Below, piece after piece: positions 14,989 to 23,939 of a DNA stretch of 57,089 nucleotides. The DNA comes from an uncultured Clostridia bacterium (GTDB lineage Bacteria > Bacillota > Clostridia > TANB77 > CAG-508): assembly GCA_934122035.1 (NCBI GenBank), contig CAKOVP010000003.1:1-57089 (forward strand), in the 5' to 3' direction. Under the pieces are notes generated by a model, which worked only from the letters and a program-made list of their open reading frames with translations, was not told the origin of the DNA and did not search any database. Position numbers and translations under genes: made by a program. Positions within the stretch are counted from its first letter, which is position 1. Each line of letters opens with the position of its first letter.

Positions 14989-17304
14989 TTATTGTAAAAT
15001 TTCTAGTCCTGCAAATTTTGCCATTAGTCGTTTATGTCCTACTTTATCAAATTCTAAATCTACTTTTATGTCGTTTCCTTCTTCTTCTAGTTTTGTTATT
15101 GTTCCTTCTCCAAATTTTTTGTGATAAACACGTTGTCCAACTTTATATTGAGATAAGTCTACGTTGTTTATTTCTTTTTGTTTTAGTGTACTTAAGAAGC
15201 TTTCTGCTGTTCTATATTGGAAACTTGTTTCTTTTGTTTCAAGTATTTTTTCTGCTTGTTTTCTATCTTCTTCTCCCATTTTATATGTTTTAACAGATTG
15301 CCCTTTTCCATAGCTCCATCTATAACCAAAGTCTTTGAATTCTTCGTTTGAATTGCTTGATTTGTTTTCTACAACTTCTGCATAGCCTTCTAATAATTCA
15401 TCTGGAATTTCTTTTACAAATCTTGATATTTGGTTATAACTTGTTGATCCAAATATTGTTCTATGTTTTGCACAAGTTAAATATAAATATTGCTTTGCTC
15501 TTGTTATTCCAACGTAAAACAATCTTCTTTCTTCTTCTAATGCTAATGGTTCTCCTATTGATTTATATCCTGGGAATATTCCCTCTTCCATTCCAACTAA
15601 AAATACTACTGGAAATTCTAGTCCTTTAGCGCTATGCAATGTCATTAATGTAACTGAGTCTTCCTGATCTTCCATGCCATCTATGTCACTTGAAAGTGTT
15701 ATATTATTTAAGAATTCTGAAAGTGTGTTATCTGCAGATTGCTCCTCAAATTCTATTGCAACTGTTAAAAATTCTTCTAAGTTTTCTATTCTTGTTTGTG
15801 CTTCTACACTGTTTTCTAGTTCTAAAGCTTTTGTATATCCTGTTGTTTTTAATGTTTGTTTTATTAAATCTGATATTTTAATTTCTTCTTTTTTGGCTCT
15901 TAGTTCTTCTATTTGTGTTATGAAGTCTCTAGAATTTGCGTATACTCTTGTTAATTCGTATTTGTCTGCTTTTTTTATTATTTCGTACATTGAAGTTCCA
16001 CTATTGTCTGAAATTTCCTGTATTTTGTCTAAACTTGTTTTTCCTATTCCACGTTTTGGCTCGTTTATTATTCTTTTTAATGATAAGTTGTCTGATGGAT
16101 TGTGTATTAATCTTAAATATGCAATTACGTCTTTTATTTCTTTTCTTTCATAGAATTTTAGACCTCCAATTACTTTGTATGGAATGCCTTCTCTCATTAA
16201 AATATCTTCTATTGCTCTTGATTGAGCATTCATTCTATATAATACTGCAAAGTCTGAATTTTTAAAGTATTCTTCTCTTTTAAGATGTTGTATTTGCTCT
16301 ACTATGTATCTGCCTTCATCATATTCATCTTCCCCAGAATATATGCAAGGAAGATGCCCTTCATCGTTTTGTGTCCATAGTTTTTTCTCATATTTTGCTT
16401 CGTTGTGCTTTATTACCGCATTTGCGGCTTTTAGTATATTTCCTGTGCATCTGTAGTTTTGCTCTAATTTTATTATTTGAGTTCCTGGAAAGTCCTTTTC
16501 AAAATTTAATATATTGGAAATATCTGCACCTCTAAAGCTGTATATTCCTTGGTCGTTATCTCCTACCGCCGTAACGTTTCCATATTTTGAACCTAATAAA
16601 GATACCAAAGTAAATTGAGCTTTGTTTGTATCCTGATACTCGTCTACTAAAATATATTTAAACTTTTCTGTGTAATACTCTAATACATCTGGATTGTCTG
16701 TTAATATTTTTATTGTAAAGTTTATTATGTCATCAAAATCTAGTGCATTATTTTCTTTTAATTTTGTTTGGTATAATGTATAAATTTCTGCAATTTTCTC
16801 TTTTCTAAAGTCTCCTGAATATTTTACACTATATGCTTTTGGTTCTAACATTTCGTTTTTACCATTACTTATTTCTGATAGAACGCCTCTGTCAGTAAAT
16901 AATTTGTCATCTACTTTTAATGTTTTTAAACATTCTTTTATTAGTGTTTTTTGGTCTGAGGTATCAAATATTACAAAGTCTGTGTTGAATCCTATTCTAT
17001 CTATGTATTTTCTTAATATTCGTACGCAAATAGAGTGGAATGTTCCCATCCATATATCTTTTGCACTATCTCCTACCAATTTTTCTATTCTTTCTTTCAT
17101 TTCGTTTGCTGCTTTATTGGTAAATGTTATTGCAAGAATGTTCCAAGGTTTAGCTCCATTTGCAATGTAATATGCAATTTTATGTGTTAATACTTTTGTT
17201 TTTCCACTTCCCGCACCAGCAATTACAAGGCAAGGACCTTCTTGGGCTAACACTGCCTCTTTTTGTTTATCGTTTAATCCATTTAATATTTCTTCTTTAT
17301 CCAT
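14989..17304 (-). CDS. pcrA: ATP-dependent DNA helicase PcrA (UvrD family)
   Basis: 771 aa from the chosen ATG. Superfamily 1A 3'-5' helicase for repair and replication-fork upkeep. Visible motifs: Walker A AGAGSGKT near residue 32, motif Ia AITFTNKAANEMKER, DEYQDTN (motif II), VGDNDQGIYSFRGA (motif III), LEQNYRC (motif IV) and VTLMTLHSAKGLEFPVVFLV (motif V). The C terminus ends in the PcrA tail that binds RNA polymerase (YKVGQRVYHKKFGEGTI). A TTG at 17322 would add six residues; neither start has a well-spaced Shine-Dalgarno sequence. It lies upstream of the interrupted ZIP gene's 3' half in coordinates, but is a separate unit. Confidence 0.95.
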   Translation of the reverse strand: MDKEEILNGLNDKQKEAVLAQEGPCLVIAGAGSGKTKVLTHKIAYYIANGAKPWNILAITFTNKAANEMKERIEKLVGDSAKDIWMGTFHSICVRILRKYIDRIGFNTDFVIFDTSDQKTLIKECLKTLKVDDKLFTDRGVLSEISNGKNEMLEPKAYSVKYSGDFRKEKIAEIYTLYQTKLKENNALDFDDIINFTIKILTDNPDVLEYYTEKFKYILVDEYQDTNKAQFTLVSLLGSKYGNVTAVGDNDQGIYSFRGADISNILNFEKDFPGTQIIKLEQNYRCTGNILKAANAVIKHNEAKYEKKLWTQNDEGHLPCIYSGEDEYDEGRYIVEQIQHLKREEYFKNSDFAVLYRMNAQSRAIEDILMREGIPYKVIGGLKFYERKEIKDVIAYLRLIHNPSDNLSLKRIINEPKRGIGKTSLDKIQEISDNSGTSMYEIIKKADKYELTRVYANSRDFITQIEELRAKKEEIKISDLIKQTLKTTGYTKALELENSVEAQTRIENLEEFLTVAIEFEEQSADNTLSEFLNNITLSSDIDGMEDQEDSVTLMTLHSAKGLEFPVVFLVGMEEGIFPGYKSIGEPLALEEERRLFYVGITRAKQYLYLTCAKHRTIFGSTSYNQISRFVKEIPDELLEGYAEVVENKSSNSNEEFKDFGYRWSYGKGQSVKTYKMGEEDRKQAEKILETKETSFQYRTAESFLSTLKQKEINNVDLSQYKVGQRVYHKKFGEGTITKLEEEGNDIKVDLEFDKVGHKRLMAKFAGLEILQ

Positions 17305-17499
17305 ATTGTTTTGTATAATCAATATAATTTTGATTAATCCCTTTCTCTTAAATTTTACAATTATATATTGTAAATTCTAACTTGCTAGATTATAGCATTT
17401 TTTTCTTTATTTTACCATTTATACTTTTCTATAAAATATAAGCTTTTATGTGTATTATTTTATATAAAGTAAAAGTTAATATGGCTTTTTCATTATATA

Positions 17500-17541
17500 A
17501 AAAATGCTCCTAAAAGTCAACATTTTTAGAAACATTTGTTT
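17500..17541 (-). terminator. Terminator of the ZIP transporter gene
   Basis: Imperfect hairpin: AAATG...TAAAA pairs with TTTTA...CATTT, followed by a T run on the minus strand, 25 bp after the ZIP stop codon. Confidence 0.6.
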
Positions 17542-17563
17542 TTGTTTTATTGATATGATTTTT

Positions 17564-17861
17564 TTATATATTTACTGCAAGTAGCCCAAGCACAAAACCA
17601 ATTATTGTGCCTATTGTGCTTGCCTTTCCTTCGTATATTTTATTTGATTCTGGGATTAATTCTCCAGAAACTATGTATAACATTGCTCCTGCTGCAAAGC
17701 TTAAACAAATTGATATTACTTCTTCTGATATACCACCAATTATCTTTCCTATTAAAGCTCCTATTCCTGTTGTTACTCCTGAAAGAATAACATAGTATAA
17801 AACTTTAGATGTTTTCATTCCTCCATTTTTCATTGGGACTGCCATTGAAATTCCTTCTGGT
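17564..17861 (-). pseudogene. 3' part of a ZIP-family metal transporter gene split by a mobile element
   Basis: Encodes the last ~95 residues of a ZIP transporter: after PEGISMAVPMKN come three membrane helices with the conserved GAMLYIVSGELIPES segment. The open frame extends upstream past the Met at 17845 into the attachment core, so that Met is internal and not a natural start. Joined at the core to the 5' part at 23470-23939 it gives CIHDIPEG-ISMAVPMKN in frame and a 252-aa protein, the usual size for the family. In the present arrangement no full transporter can be made. Confidence 0.9.
17853..17861. repeat. Left attachment core of the mobile element
   Basis: CCTTCTGGT, repeated identically at 23470-23478. 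The adjacent 22 bases inside the element (17859-17880, ending ATAGACAGT) form the left arm of the reconstructed attP. Confidence 0.88.
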
Positions 17862-17970
17862 TGATATAAAAATAGACAGTTTTAATTTTTAATTATTAAC
17901 TAATTTAATATTGTAATTTAAATTAGTCTTACTCTGAACAAAAATAAGCATTAATAACTTTTGTACATTT

Positions 17971-19548
17971 TTAAACATTTTTGAAGTTTATGTCTTTATT
18001 AGTATACAAAGTATTTAATTGCTTAAAATTGAAATATAAATCTACTTTTTTATCTTGATGAATTTCAATTTTATTAATAATTACCTTCATAATTTCCGGT
18101 GTTGGTTTATTTAAACTCAAAAATTCTTGTATAACACTTTTTATTTTCTCATTATCATTTTGTTTGGATTCTTCTTTTTGTCTTTTAATCTCTATGTTCT
18201 CGTTTTCTTTTTGCTTTATTTCATTTTTTAATTTTGAGAATAACCTTTCATACATTTCTTCACTTATTTTGTTATTTAATTTATCAACATACATTTGGTC
18301 AATATTATTATTTATCAGTTTTATTTCATTTTCAATTTTTTGAAGTATCTTACCATAATCATACCCAGTCATACTCTTTTTTACATTTAACAATATTTTT
18401 TCATTATCTATATCTTTAAATAACTGTTTTATATGCTTAATGACTGTTTCTTCTAAATCAGAATAGCTAAAACCATGTGATGTGCAAAGTCCTAATTTTG
18501 AGTTTCTACGATAATTATTACATATCATATAATAATTACCATTCTTTTTTCTTCTTACACCTATTTTGTGCTTACACTCGTAACAAAAAAGCAATCCATC
18601 TAATAAAAACATATTTTTCTTTTCATTTCTATTATAGTTTTGAACTATTACCATTTTTTGTACTGTATCAAATATCTTTTTATCTATTATCGGTTTATGT
18701 GTATTTTCTACAGTAATCCACTTTTCTTCTGGATTAGCCCTAATCTTCCTATTTTTATAACTTATTCTACTCCTTTTATTTTGCACTGTTGTGCCTATAT
18801 AAACTTCATTTCTTAATATATTTTTTACTGTTTTATTTTCCCAAAAAGTATCTTTGTTATATCTTGATTTATTGCCAGTAGGAATATTATTGCTATTTAA
18901 GTAATCTCTTATTGTTCCAACTTGATTTCCATTAGATGCCATATTAAAAATAGTTCTTACAATTTGAGCTTCTGGCTCATAAATTATTAATTTATTTTTA
19001 TCATTTGAATCTTTTATGTATCCAAGTGGTGTTTTTCCACCTACCCATTTTCCTTGTTTTTGCATTGTGTGCATTGCTGTTCTGATTTTTTTCGATAAGT
19101 CTTTAGAATACATATCGTTTAATATTGATTTAAATGGTGCAATATCATTATTACCATTTGATGCTTCAAAAGTATCTATTCCATCTGTTACTGAAACATA
19201 TCTTACATTATTTTCTGGAAACCATTTTTCTATATATTCTCCTGTTTCTATATAATCACGACCTAAACGTGATAAATCTTTTGTTACAACCATATTAATT
19301 TTTCCATTTTCTATATCTCTTACCATTCTTTGAAAATCTGGTCTATTAAAATTTGTTCCAGTAAAGCCTTGATCTATATATGTATCTATTAATTGGTACT
19401 TCCATCCTAATTTTTGCACATATTCTGTTAGTAATGTTCTTTGATTTTTTATACTTTCACTTTCATCATATCCTCTATCTACGTCTTCTTTTGATAGCCT
19501 TATATAAATTGCTACCTTGTATATTGTTTTTTCTATTTGTTCAAGCAT
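17971..19548 (-). CDS. Large serine recombinase (site-specific integrase)
   Basis: 525-aa large serine recombinase. The N-terminal resolvase domain has the catalytic Ser in IYIRLSKED (about residue 19) and VTKDLSRLGRDYIETGEYIE; a recombinase domain follows (TPLGYIKDSNDKNK, then NILRNEVYIGT), then a zinc ribbon with LFCYECKHK and later MICNN, LCTSH, and a long coiled coil (about 400-470) that controls integration direction. It catalyses attP x attB integration and, with a directionality factor, excision. Located at the left end of the element. GGGAGG precedes the ATG. No obvious excision factor is annotated; the adjacent 37-aa ORF is a candidate only by position. Confidence 0.95.
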   Translation of the reverse strand: MLEQIEKTIYKVAIYIRLSKEDVDRGYDESESIKNQRTLLTEYVQKLGWKYQLIDTYIDQGFTGTNFNRPDFQRMVRDIENGKINMVVTKDLSRLGRDYIETGEYIEKWFPENNVRYVSVTDGIDTFEASNGNNDIAPFKSILNDMYSKDLSKKIRTAMHTMQKQGKWVGGKTPLGYIKDSNDKNKLIIYEPEAQIVRTIFNMASNGNQVGTIRDYLNSNNIPTGNKSRYNKDTFWENKTVKNILRNEVYIGTTVQNKRSRISYKNRKIRANPEEKWITVENTHKPIIDKKIFDTVQKMVIVQNYNRNEKKNMFLLDGLLFCYECKHKIGVRRKKNGNYYMICNNYRRNSKLGLCTSHGFSYSDLEETVIKHIKQLFKDIDNEKILLNVKKSMTGYDYGKILQKIENEIKLINNNIDQMYVDKLNNKISEEMYERLFSKLKNEIKQKENENIEIKRQKEESKQNDNEKIKSVIQEFLSLNKPTPEIMKVIINKIEIHQDKKVDLYFNFKQLNTLYTNKDINFKNV

Positions 19549-19620
19549 TTTTCCTCCCTTCTATGCTTGATAAAAACAATTTGAATTTAAATTTTATTAT
19601 ATCTTATTTAAGACAAAATT

Positions 19621-19734
19621 TTAACGCTCAAAAATATCTTTTTTTAAGATATTAATTATTAAGTGTTTTATTAATTCTTCTAACTCTTCACCTTTTTCGT
19701 CGAAGTATATATTGATTTTGAAAGTTTCACTCAT
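19621..19734 (-). CDS. 37-aa acidic ORF upstream of the recombinase
   Basis: Starts MSETFKINIYFDEKGEELEE and continues LIKHLIINILKKDIFER. GGGAGAG lies about nine bases before the ATG. Likely one strand followed by an amphipathic helix. It sits 72 bp upstream of the serine recombinase on the same strand, where elements of this type often carry small accessory proteins such as recombination directionality factors; that role is speculation. I recognise no family. Confidence 0.6.
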   Translation of the reverse strand: MSETFKINIYFDEKGEELEELIKHLIINILKKDIFER

Positions 19735-19850
19735 ATTAACTCACTCTCCCTATACTATATATACATCTGTTTTCTTATAAAAATTCTCCCTTATATTAAA
19801 ATTTATTTTAAATTTTTTTAATATGTCCACATTTGCTCATAAATAGTTTA

Positions 19851-19891
19851 AGGGTAGCTATGCGATAGTTTTAACTATCACACACCTACCC
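19851..19891. repeat. Nested inverted repeat within the element
   Basis: AGGGTAG (19851-19857) pairs with CTACCCT (19885-19891) outside GATAGTT (19864-19870) / AACTATC (19873-19879). It can fold as a two-storey hairpin; it lies in a gene-free 417-bp gap (19735-20151). Confidence 0.7.
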
Positions 19892-19956
19892 TGGTTAGTA
19901 AAATATGTCATCTATTTTATTCAAATACATTGGTACTACTGCTTTTTCTGATTATA

Positions 19957-20006
19957 AAAAATGTCCATTTTTGAAGTTTATTTTACTCAAAAATTTGGAC
20001 ATTTTT
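19957..20006. repeat. Long hairpin within the element
   Basis: An 18-base arm at 19957-19974 containing ATGTCCA pairs with 19987-20006 containing TGGACAT, with a two-base bulge and a 12-base loop. Same gene-free gap as the hairpin at 19851. Possible terminator, small RNA or replication/transfer site. Confidence 0.65.
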
Positions 20007-20151
20007 AACTCACACATAATCTCAATTCAAACTACCAAAATAAAGATTTCTTTTTTAGAATTTTTCTTCTACATTCCTTTCTTTTAAGGCACAAAATTGA
20101 TTAAGACTATTGTATTTTACAATTATTTTTTAAACTTTAGCTCCTTTAACA

Positions 20152-21204
20152 TTATTTTTCATCTTTAATACTTTTGCTCTTTAATAATAATTCATCAAAA
20201 TCAGAAATATATATTTTATCTTGTACTATTCTATATTTTTCAAATTCTGTTTCTGCATGTATTTTTGCCATTTCGGCAGATATTTTACCATTATCCTTTA
20301 ACACATCATGATCCCATAATGTTAAAAATCCATTTAACCTTTCTTCCCAATCTTCCATTGTCATAGGAATATGTCTCATTGCTTGCATTTCAGCCAAATC
20401 TAAATATGCAGATACCATTCTCTCTAATTGTCCAATTTCTGTTTCTGATAAATAATTTTTTGCAATGACTACATCATATTTATGAATTTTACTATCAGGA
20501 GCTCCTTTCCACGATGTTAGTCCCATATTTTCTTTTTGGCTATCTGCTCTATTATATATAATTTCTGCAGCAGTGTTTCCAGAAACAGCATAATGTAATT
20601 TGTTTTGAACAGATGAAAAAAATCTAATTGTTGCTTTTGCTGTTTTATCATAGTCAATAGACGTTGCATAAATATCTGTAATTTTTTGATAAAATTTTCT
20701 TTCAGACATTCTAATTTCTCGTATTCTTTCTAATTGCTCTTCAAAATACTTCTTAGTTAAAATCGACCCGTCATTCTTTAATCTTTCATCATCCATTACC
20801 CATCCTTTAATAGTAAAATCTTTTACTATTTGGTTAGCCCATTTTCTAAATTGTATAGCTCTTTCATTATCTACTTTAAATCCAACTGCTATAATCATTT
20901 GGAGATTATAATGTATTACATTTCTCGAAATTTTTCTATTTCCCTCATCTTGAACTATTAAGAAATTCTTAATAGTTGATTTTTCTTCTAATTCCTTATC
21001 TTCATATATCTTTTTTATATGTTGATTAATTGCAGATATTGATACACCATATAATACTGATAACATTTTTTGAGTTAACCAAATATTTTCATCTTCATAT
21101 CTAAGTTCTACTCCGTTTTCTCCAGTCGCTGCTACATATGTTAAATACTCAGCAGCACTTGAACGAATTAATTTATCCTCTTTTTTTCTATTATCATATT
21201 TCAT
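20152..21204 (-). CDS. RhuM-family protein
   Basis: 350-aa member of the RhuM family (named for a Salmonella pathogenicity-island gene). Recognisable segments are VELRYEDENIWLTQKMLSVL near the start, then GVSISAINQHIKKIY, the conserved NVIHYNLQMIIAVGFKV, and the C-terminal LSETEIGQLERMVSAYLDLA plus WEERLNGFL. The first ~90 residues look like a DNA-binding Bro/KilA-type domain. Biochemical function is unproven; family members are frequent on genomic islands, which fits its place in this element. GGAGGAAG precedes the ATG. Confidence 0.9.
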   Translation of the reverse strand: MKYDNRKKEDKLIRSSAAEYLTYVAATGENGVELRYEDENIWLTQKMLSVLYGVSISAINQHIKKIYEDKELEEKSTIKNFLIVQDEGNRKISRNVIHYNLQMIIAVGFKVDNERAIQFRKWANQIVKDFTIKGWVMDDERLKNDGSILTKKYFEEQLERIREIRMSERKFYQKITDIYATSIDYDKTAKATIRFFSSVQNKLHYAVSGNTAAEIIYNRADSQKENMGLTSWKGAPDSKIHKYDVVIAKNYLSETEIGQLERMVSAYLDLAEMQAMRHIPMTMEDWEERLNGFLTLWDHDVLKDNGKISAEMAKIHAETEFEKYRIVQDKIYISDFDELLLKSKSIKDEK

Positions 21205-21304
21205 TTATTATTCTTCCTCCACAACTTAATATTATATTTATCGATTTTATCTCGTTTTTTAGCTTTTGAATTCTGTATTATAATTATCATCCAATAAATC
21301 TTTA

Positions 21305-22129
21305 TTATATACTTTGCCAATAATAATATAATATATTCTTGTCAGCATCATAAACACCTATTTCCCAACCTGTTGCTTCTTCTTTTGTAAAATTATGTTT
21401 TTTGTTTTCATCACTTGTTCTACATACTAATTCATAATGGTAATATCCATTTTTTATTTCAAGCACTTCTTTATTGTATTCAAAATCATCTAGTATACTA
21501 TCATCAAGTCTGTTTTTACTCCATTTCGAATTAGAGTCTAGTTTTTTTACTATGTCCTGTCCATTATCTTTTGAAAATTCGTATACATAATAATCTAATC
21601 CATCATATTGAATTCCTTCTCTTACACTATAAATTTCTCTTTTGATATAATTTTCAGTATTTACACCTAAAATATTACTATAATTATTGTGTGTACCATA
21701 AATATAACTTTTTAAATAATATAACTTTTCATTTTTCAAATCAAATATTGCATAAATTCCTTTATTATCATAATAATATAAGTTTTCTCTATCTAATTCT
21801 GTCTTTTCTTCACCTACTTCATCATAAAATCTTTTCATTTCATATTCATAAAATTTGTTTTTACTCCAATAACTACTTTTTTCCAATTTATTTCTAAATT
21901 TTTCTTTTTCCCCAATTATATTTAATTTATAGACTTTGTATTTCATTAAAGCGTCATCTTCATATACAGTATAATAATTTATATTATATGATTTTAGTTC
22001 TAAATCTAATTTTTTATAGTCTTCATCAATCCTAAACGTTGCTTTTAATATAATTATGTAAAAAATCAAAAACACTGTAATAGTTATCCATAATATAAAT
22101 CCAAATTCTTTTAAGTCCTTTTTTATCAA
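21305..22129 (-). CDS. Membrane-anchored hypothetical cargo protein
   Basis: 274 aa from a TTG start at 22129, chosen because AGGGTGG lies eight bases upstream; a GTG at 22141 would overlap that site. One N-terminal membrane helix (FILWITITVFLIFYIIILKA), then an all-beta-looking, Tyr- and charge-rich outer domain. A weak internal repeat is visible: two stretches with LDSNSKWSKNRLDDSILDDF and LEKSSYWSKNKFYEYEMKRF. It is the second gene of a pair, 21 bp from the preceding stop, so it may be the partner (for example an immunity protein) of the 357-aa protein. No family recognised. Confidence 0.75.
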   Translation of the reverse strand: MIKKDLKEFGFILWITITVFLIFYIIILKATFRIDEDYKKLDLELKSYNINYYTVYEDDALMKYKVYKLNIIGEKEKFRNKLEKSSYWSKNKFYEYEMKRFYDEVGEEKTELDRENLYYYDNKGIYAIFDLKNEKLYYLKSYIYGTHNNYSNILGVNTENYIKREIYSVREGIQYDGLDYYVYEFSKDNGQDIVKKLDSNSKWSKNRLDDSILDDFEYNKEVLEIKNGYYHYELVCRTSDENKKHNFTKEEATGWEIGVYDADKNILYYYWQSI

Positions 22130-22150
22130 TATGAACACCACCCTATAACA

Positions 22151-23224
22151 TTAAAATTCTCCTTCTTTCGTTTCAAATTTTATTTCAACATCATATACTT
22201 TTATAACTCCATATTTACTAGAGGCTACTCCTAAATTATTTAATGTTGTTGATAATATATCTTTCGTTTTACTGTTTTCTTCATCTGCATATTCCCTTAG
22301 CTCTTTGAAATCTGTAAAATCATAGGTATCTTTAATTTCAATTTCTAAATTCCATTTATTATTTTCGTCTATTTTTCCTTTAACTAATAATGTTGCATCA
22401 TGAAGAGCATAAAGTAAATCAGCATCATCAAATCTAATCAAAGTATCCTCTCTTGGAGATTTTTCGTTGACAATAAATTCTTTTTTTCCATCTCCATATT
22501 TTTCTATTAATTGTTCTAGTTTTTTCTTAAATATTGGACTTTTAAGTAATATATTTTTTATTTCTTCATCTTCTATTATTAAATCGTTTGGTTCTTTTCC
22601 AAACACCGATAGCGAATTTGTCAGTAATTTAGCAGAAAGAGGCTTATTAGTAAATACTCCTCCTATAACAACAATTTGCCAAAACATATATTGCATTGAA
22701 TAAAATACAGCATATGATATCGGATTATTCTTCTTTGTTAAATCAAATATAAAACTTAAACTTTTTATATAGCCATTAGCAACTTCTTCATCTATTTCTT
22801 TCCAATTTATATTTTGAAAATCTTTTATAATCTTTTCAAATTTCTGGTAATAATTAAATAATTTATATATGTCATTTAGTGTAAAAGTCATTAATTCAAC
22901 AGTATCTTTAGAAAAAGGCGTTATATTTTTTATATCCTTTAACATTTTTTCTTCTATATCTTTTAATGCATCAAAGTTCATATTCTTTAAATAATTTAGT
23001 GCTATATATTTTTGTGTTAAATCATATTTCTTTGTTTTACTGAGGAAATATTTATGATTTTTCCAAGCAATTTTAGTACATAAATATAATTCTTTATTCC
23101 ATACAAATTTTGGTGGTTTATGAAAATTTAATACTCCATATATATTATCAAGGCATCCTCTTCCAAACATCTTATATTTATAGTCATATGGTTTATTACA
23201 TAATAAACATCTTTTTTCTTCCAT
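22151..23224 (-). CDS. Zinc-finger hypothetical cargo protein with beta-rich C terminus
   Basis: 357-aa protein, first of a cargo pair. The N terminus MEEKRCLLCNKPYDYKYKMF then GRGC looks like a zinc knuckle (C6, C9 and a later Cys). The middle is helical. The end has RFDDADLLYALHDATLLVKG, a WNLEIEI strand and DTYDFTDF. This strand-and-YDF pattern weakly recalls C-terminal domains of some polymorphic or colicin-M-like toxins, but the catalytic spacing does not match what I remember of colicin M. Function unknown. GATGAGG precedes the ATG. Residence on a mobile island with an adjacent membrane protein makes a toxin/immunity or defence role worth testing. Confidence 0.78.
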   Translation of the reverse strand: MEEKRCLLCNKPYDYKYKMFGRGCLDNIYGVLNFHKPPKFVWNKELYLCTKIAWKNHKYFLSKTKKYDLTQKYIALNYLKNMNFDALKDIEEKMLKDIKNITPFSKDTVELMTFTLNDIYKLFNYYQKFEKIIKDFQNINWKEIDEEVANGYIKSLSFIFDLTKKNNPISYAVFYSMQYMFWQIVVIGGVFTNKPLSAKLLTNSLSVFGKEPNDLIIEDEEIKNILLKSPIFKKKLEQLIEKYGDGKKEFIVNEKSPREDTLIRFDDADLLYALHDATLLVKGKIDENNKWNLEIEIKDTYDFTDFKELREYADEENSKTKDILSTTLNNLGVASSKYGVIKVYDVEIKFETKEGEF

Positions 23225-23423
23225 CGCCTCATCAATCCCCTTTTTTATTATTATAAGTTATATTAATTATTCTATTTATATCATAATATTTTAAAGTTTT
23301 CCATAAACTTACAAAATTTATATTTTTCTTAATTTTATATCAAACATTTGTTTTTTGTCAATGGTTAAAAAATAAATTTCAAAATTTTTTCCAAACTCTG
23401 AAATTTATATATTTATATCAAAT

Positions 23424-23939
23424 TCAAATTGCTTTACCAGACATTGCATACTGTCTAATTTGAAATCTACCTTCTGGTATGTCGTGAATACATATTGCAA
23501 TTGCAAGTGAATATCCCAATGTTAATGAGGCTCCAAAGCCAGAACCTATTGCAAGTCCTTCTGGGAAGTTGTGTATTGCAAGGCCAATACTTGTTACAAT
23601 TCCTGCTCTTAATAAATCTTTTTTATTTTCTTCTTTTATGCTTCTTAACATTTTAGAATTTTGTGTAAATTTTTTATCTACAAAGTAGTTGCAAATAATC
23701 ATACATAGTATTCCAAATGCTATTCCTAAAATGACGTTGGTTATAGATGCAATTTTTAGAGCTTCTGGAATTAAGTCAAAGCTTAATATTGCTGTCATTA
23801 ATCCACCTGCTAATGATAATATAAAGCTTAATATTTTGTTAGATGGATTTTTAAATTTTACTCCTATTATTCCACCTAAGGTTGTTCCAAATGTGCCAAA
23901 AAATAAACCAAGCATTGTAATTTTTAATAAATCGTACAT
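23424..23939 (-). pseudogene. 5' part of the split ZIP-family metal transporter gene
   Basis: Residues 1-157 are genuine ZIP sequence: helices with GLFFGTFGTTLGGIIG, the SLAGGLMTAILSFDLIPEAL segment and the metal-binding signature HNFPEGLAIG plus HDIPEG. After PEG the frame runs into the mobile element and adds 14 unrelated residues (RFQIRQYAMSGKAI) before stopping. The transporter lies 83 bp downstream of prfA on the same strand and was probably co-transcribed. ZIP proteins import Zn, Fe or Mn. AGGAG precedes the ATG. The 3' part is at 17564-17861. Confidence 0.9.
23470..23478. repeat. Right attachment core of the mobile element
   Basis: CCTTCTGGT, identical to 17853-17861. The 22 bases 23450-23471 (starting ACTGTCTA) form the right arm of the reconstructed attP. 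Confidence 0.88.

Larger units (their letters stand above)
17857..23473. mobile_element. 5.6-kb serine-recombinase integrative element inserted in a ZIP transporter gene
   Basis: The unit between the two crossover points is 5617 bp. Both ends carry the 9-bp core CCTTCTGGT. Joining the ends gives an attP in which 22-bp arms (17859-17880 and 23450-23471) are inverted repeats with 18 of 22 positions matching, each starting ACTGTCTA and ending at CC/GG around TTCT. The symmetric centre implies crossover dinucleotide TC (GA on the other strand), as expected for large serine recombinases. Cargo, all on the minus strand: the recombinase, a 37-aa ORF, a RhuM-family gene and a two-gene unknown pair. 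There are no phage structural, replication or conjugation genes, so it is probably a small mobilisable or satellite-type island. Confidence 0.9.

Noticed and set aside
17564..17845. A free-standing 93-aa ZIP-like gene starting at the Met of MAVPMKN
   Set aside because: The frame is open upstream to the attachment core and continues the 5' ZIP part exactly; the Met is internal and has no ribosome site.
22151..23224. Firm call as a colicin M-type toxin
   Set aside because: The strand pattern and YDF motif are suggestive, but the spacing of the catalytic Asp/Tyr/His/Arg residues does not fit what I remember of colicin M.
17857..23473. Prophage
   Set aside because: No capsid, terminase, tail, lysis or replication genes; only recombinase and unknown cargo.
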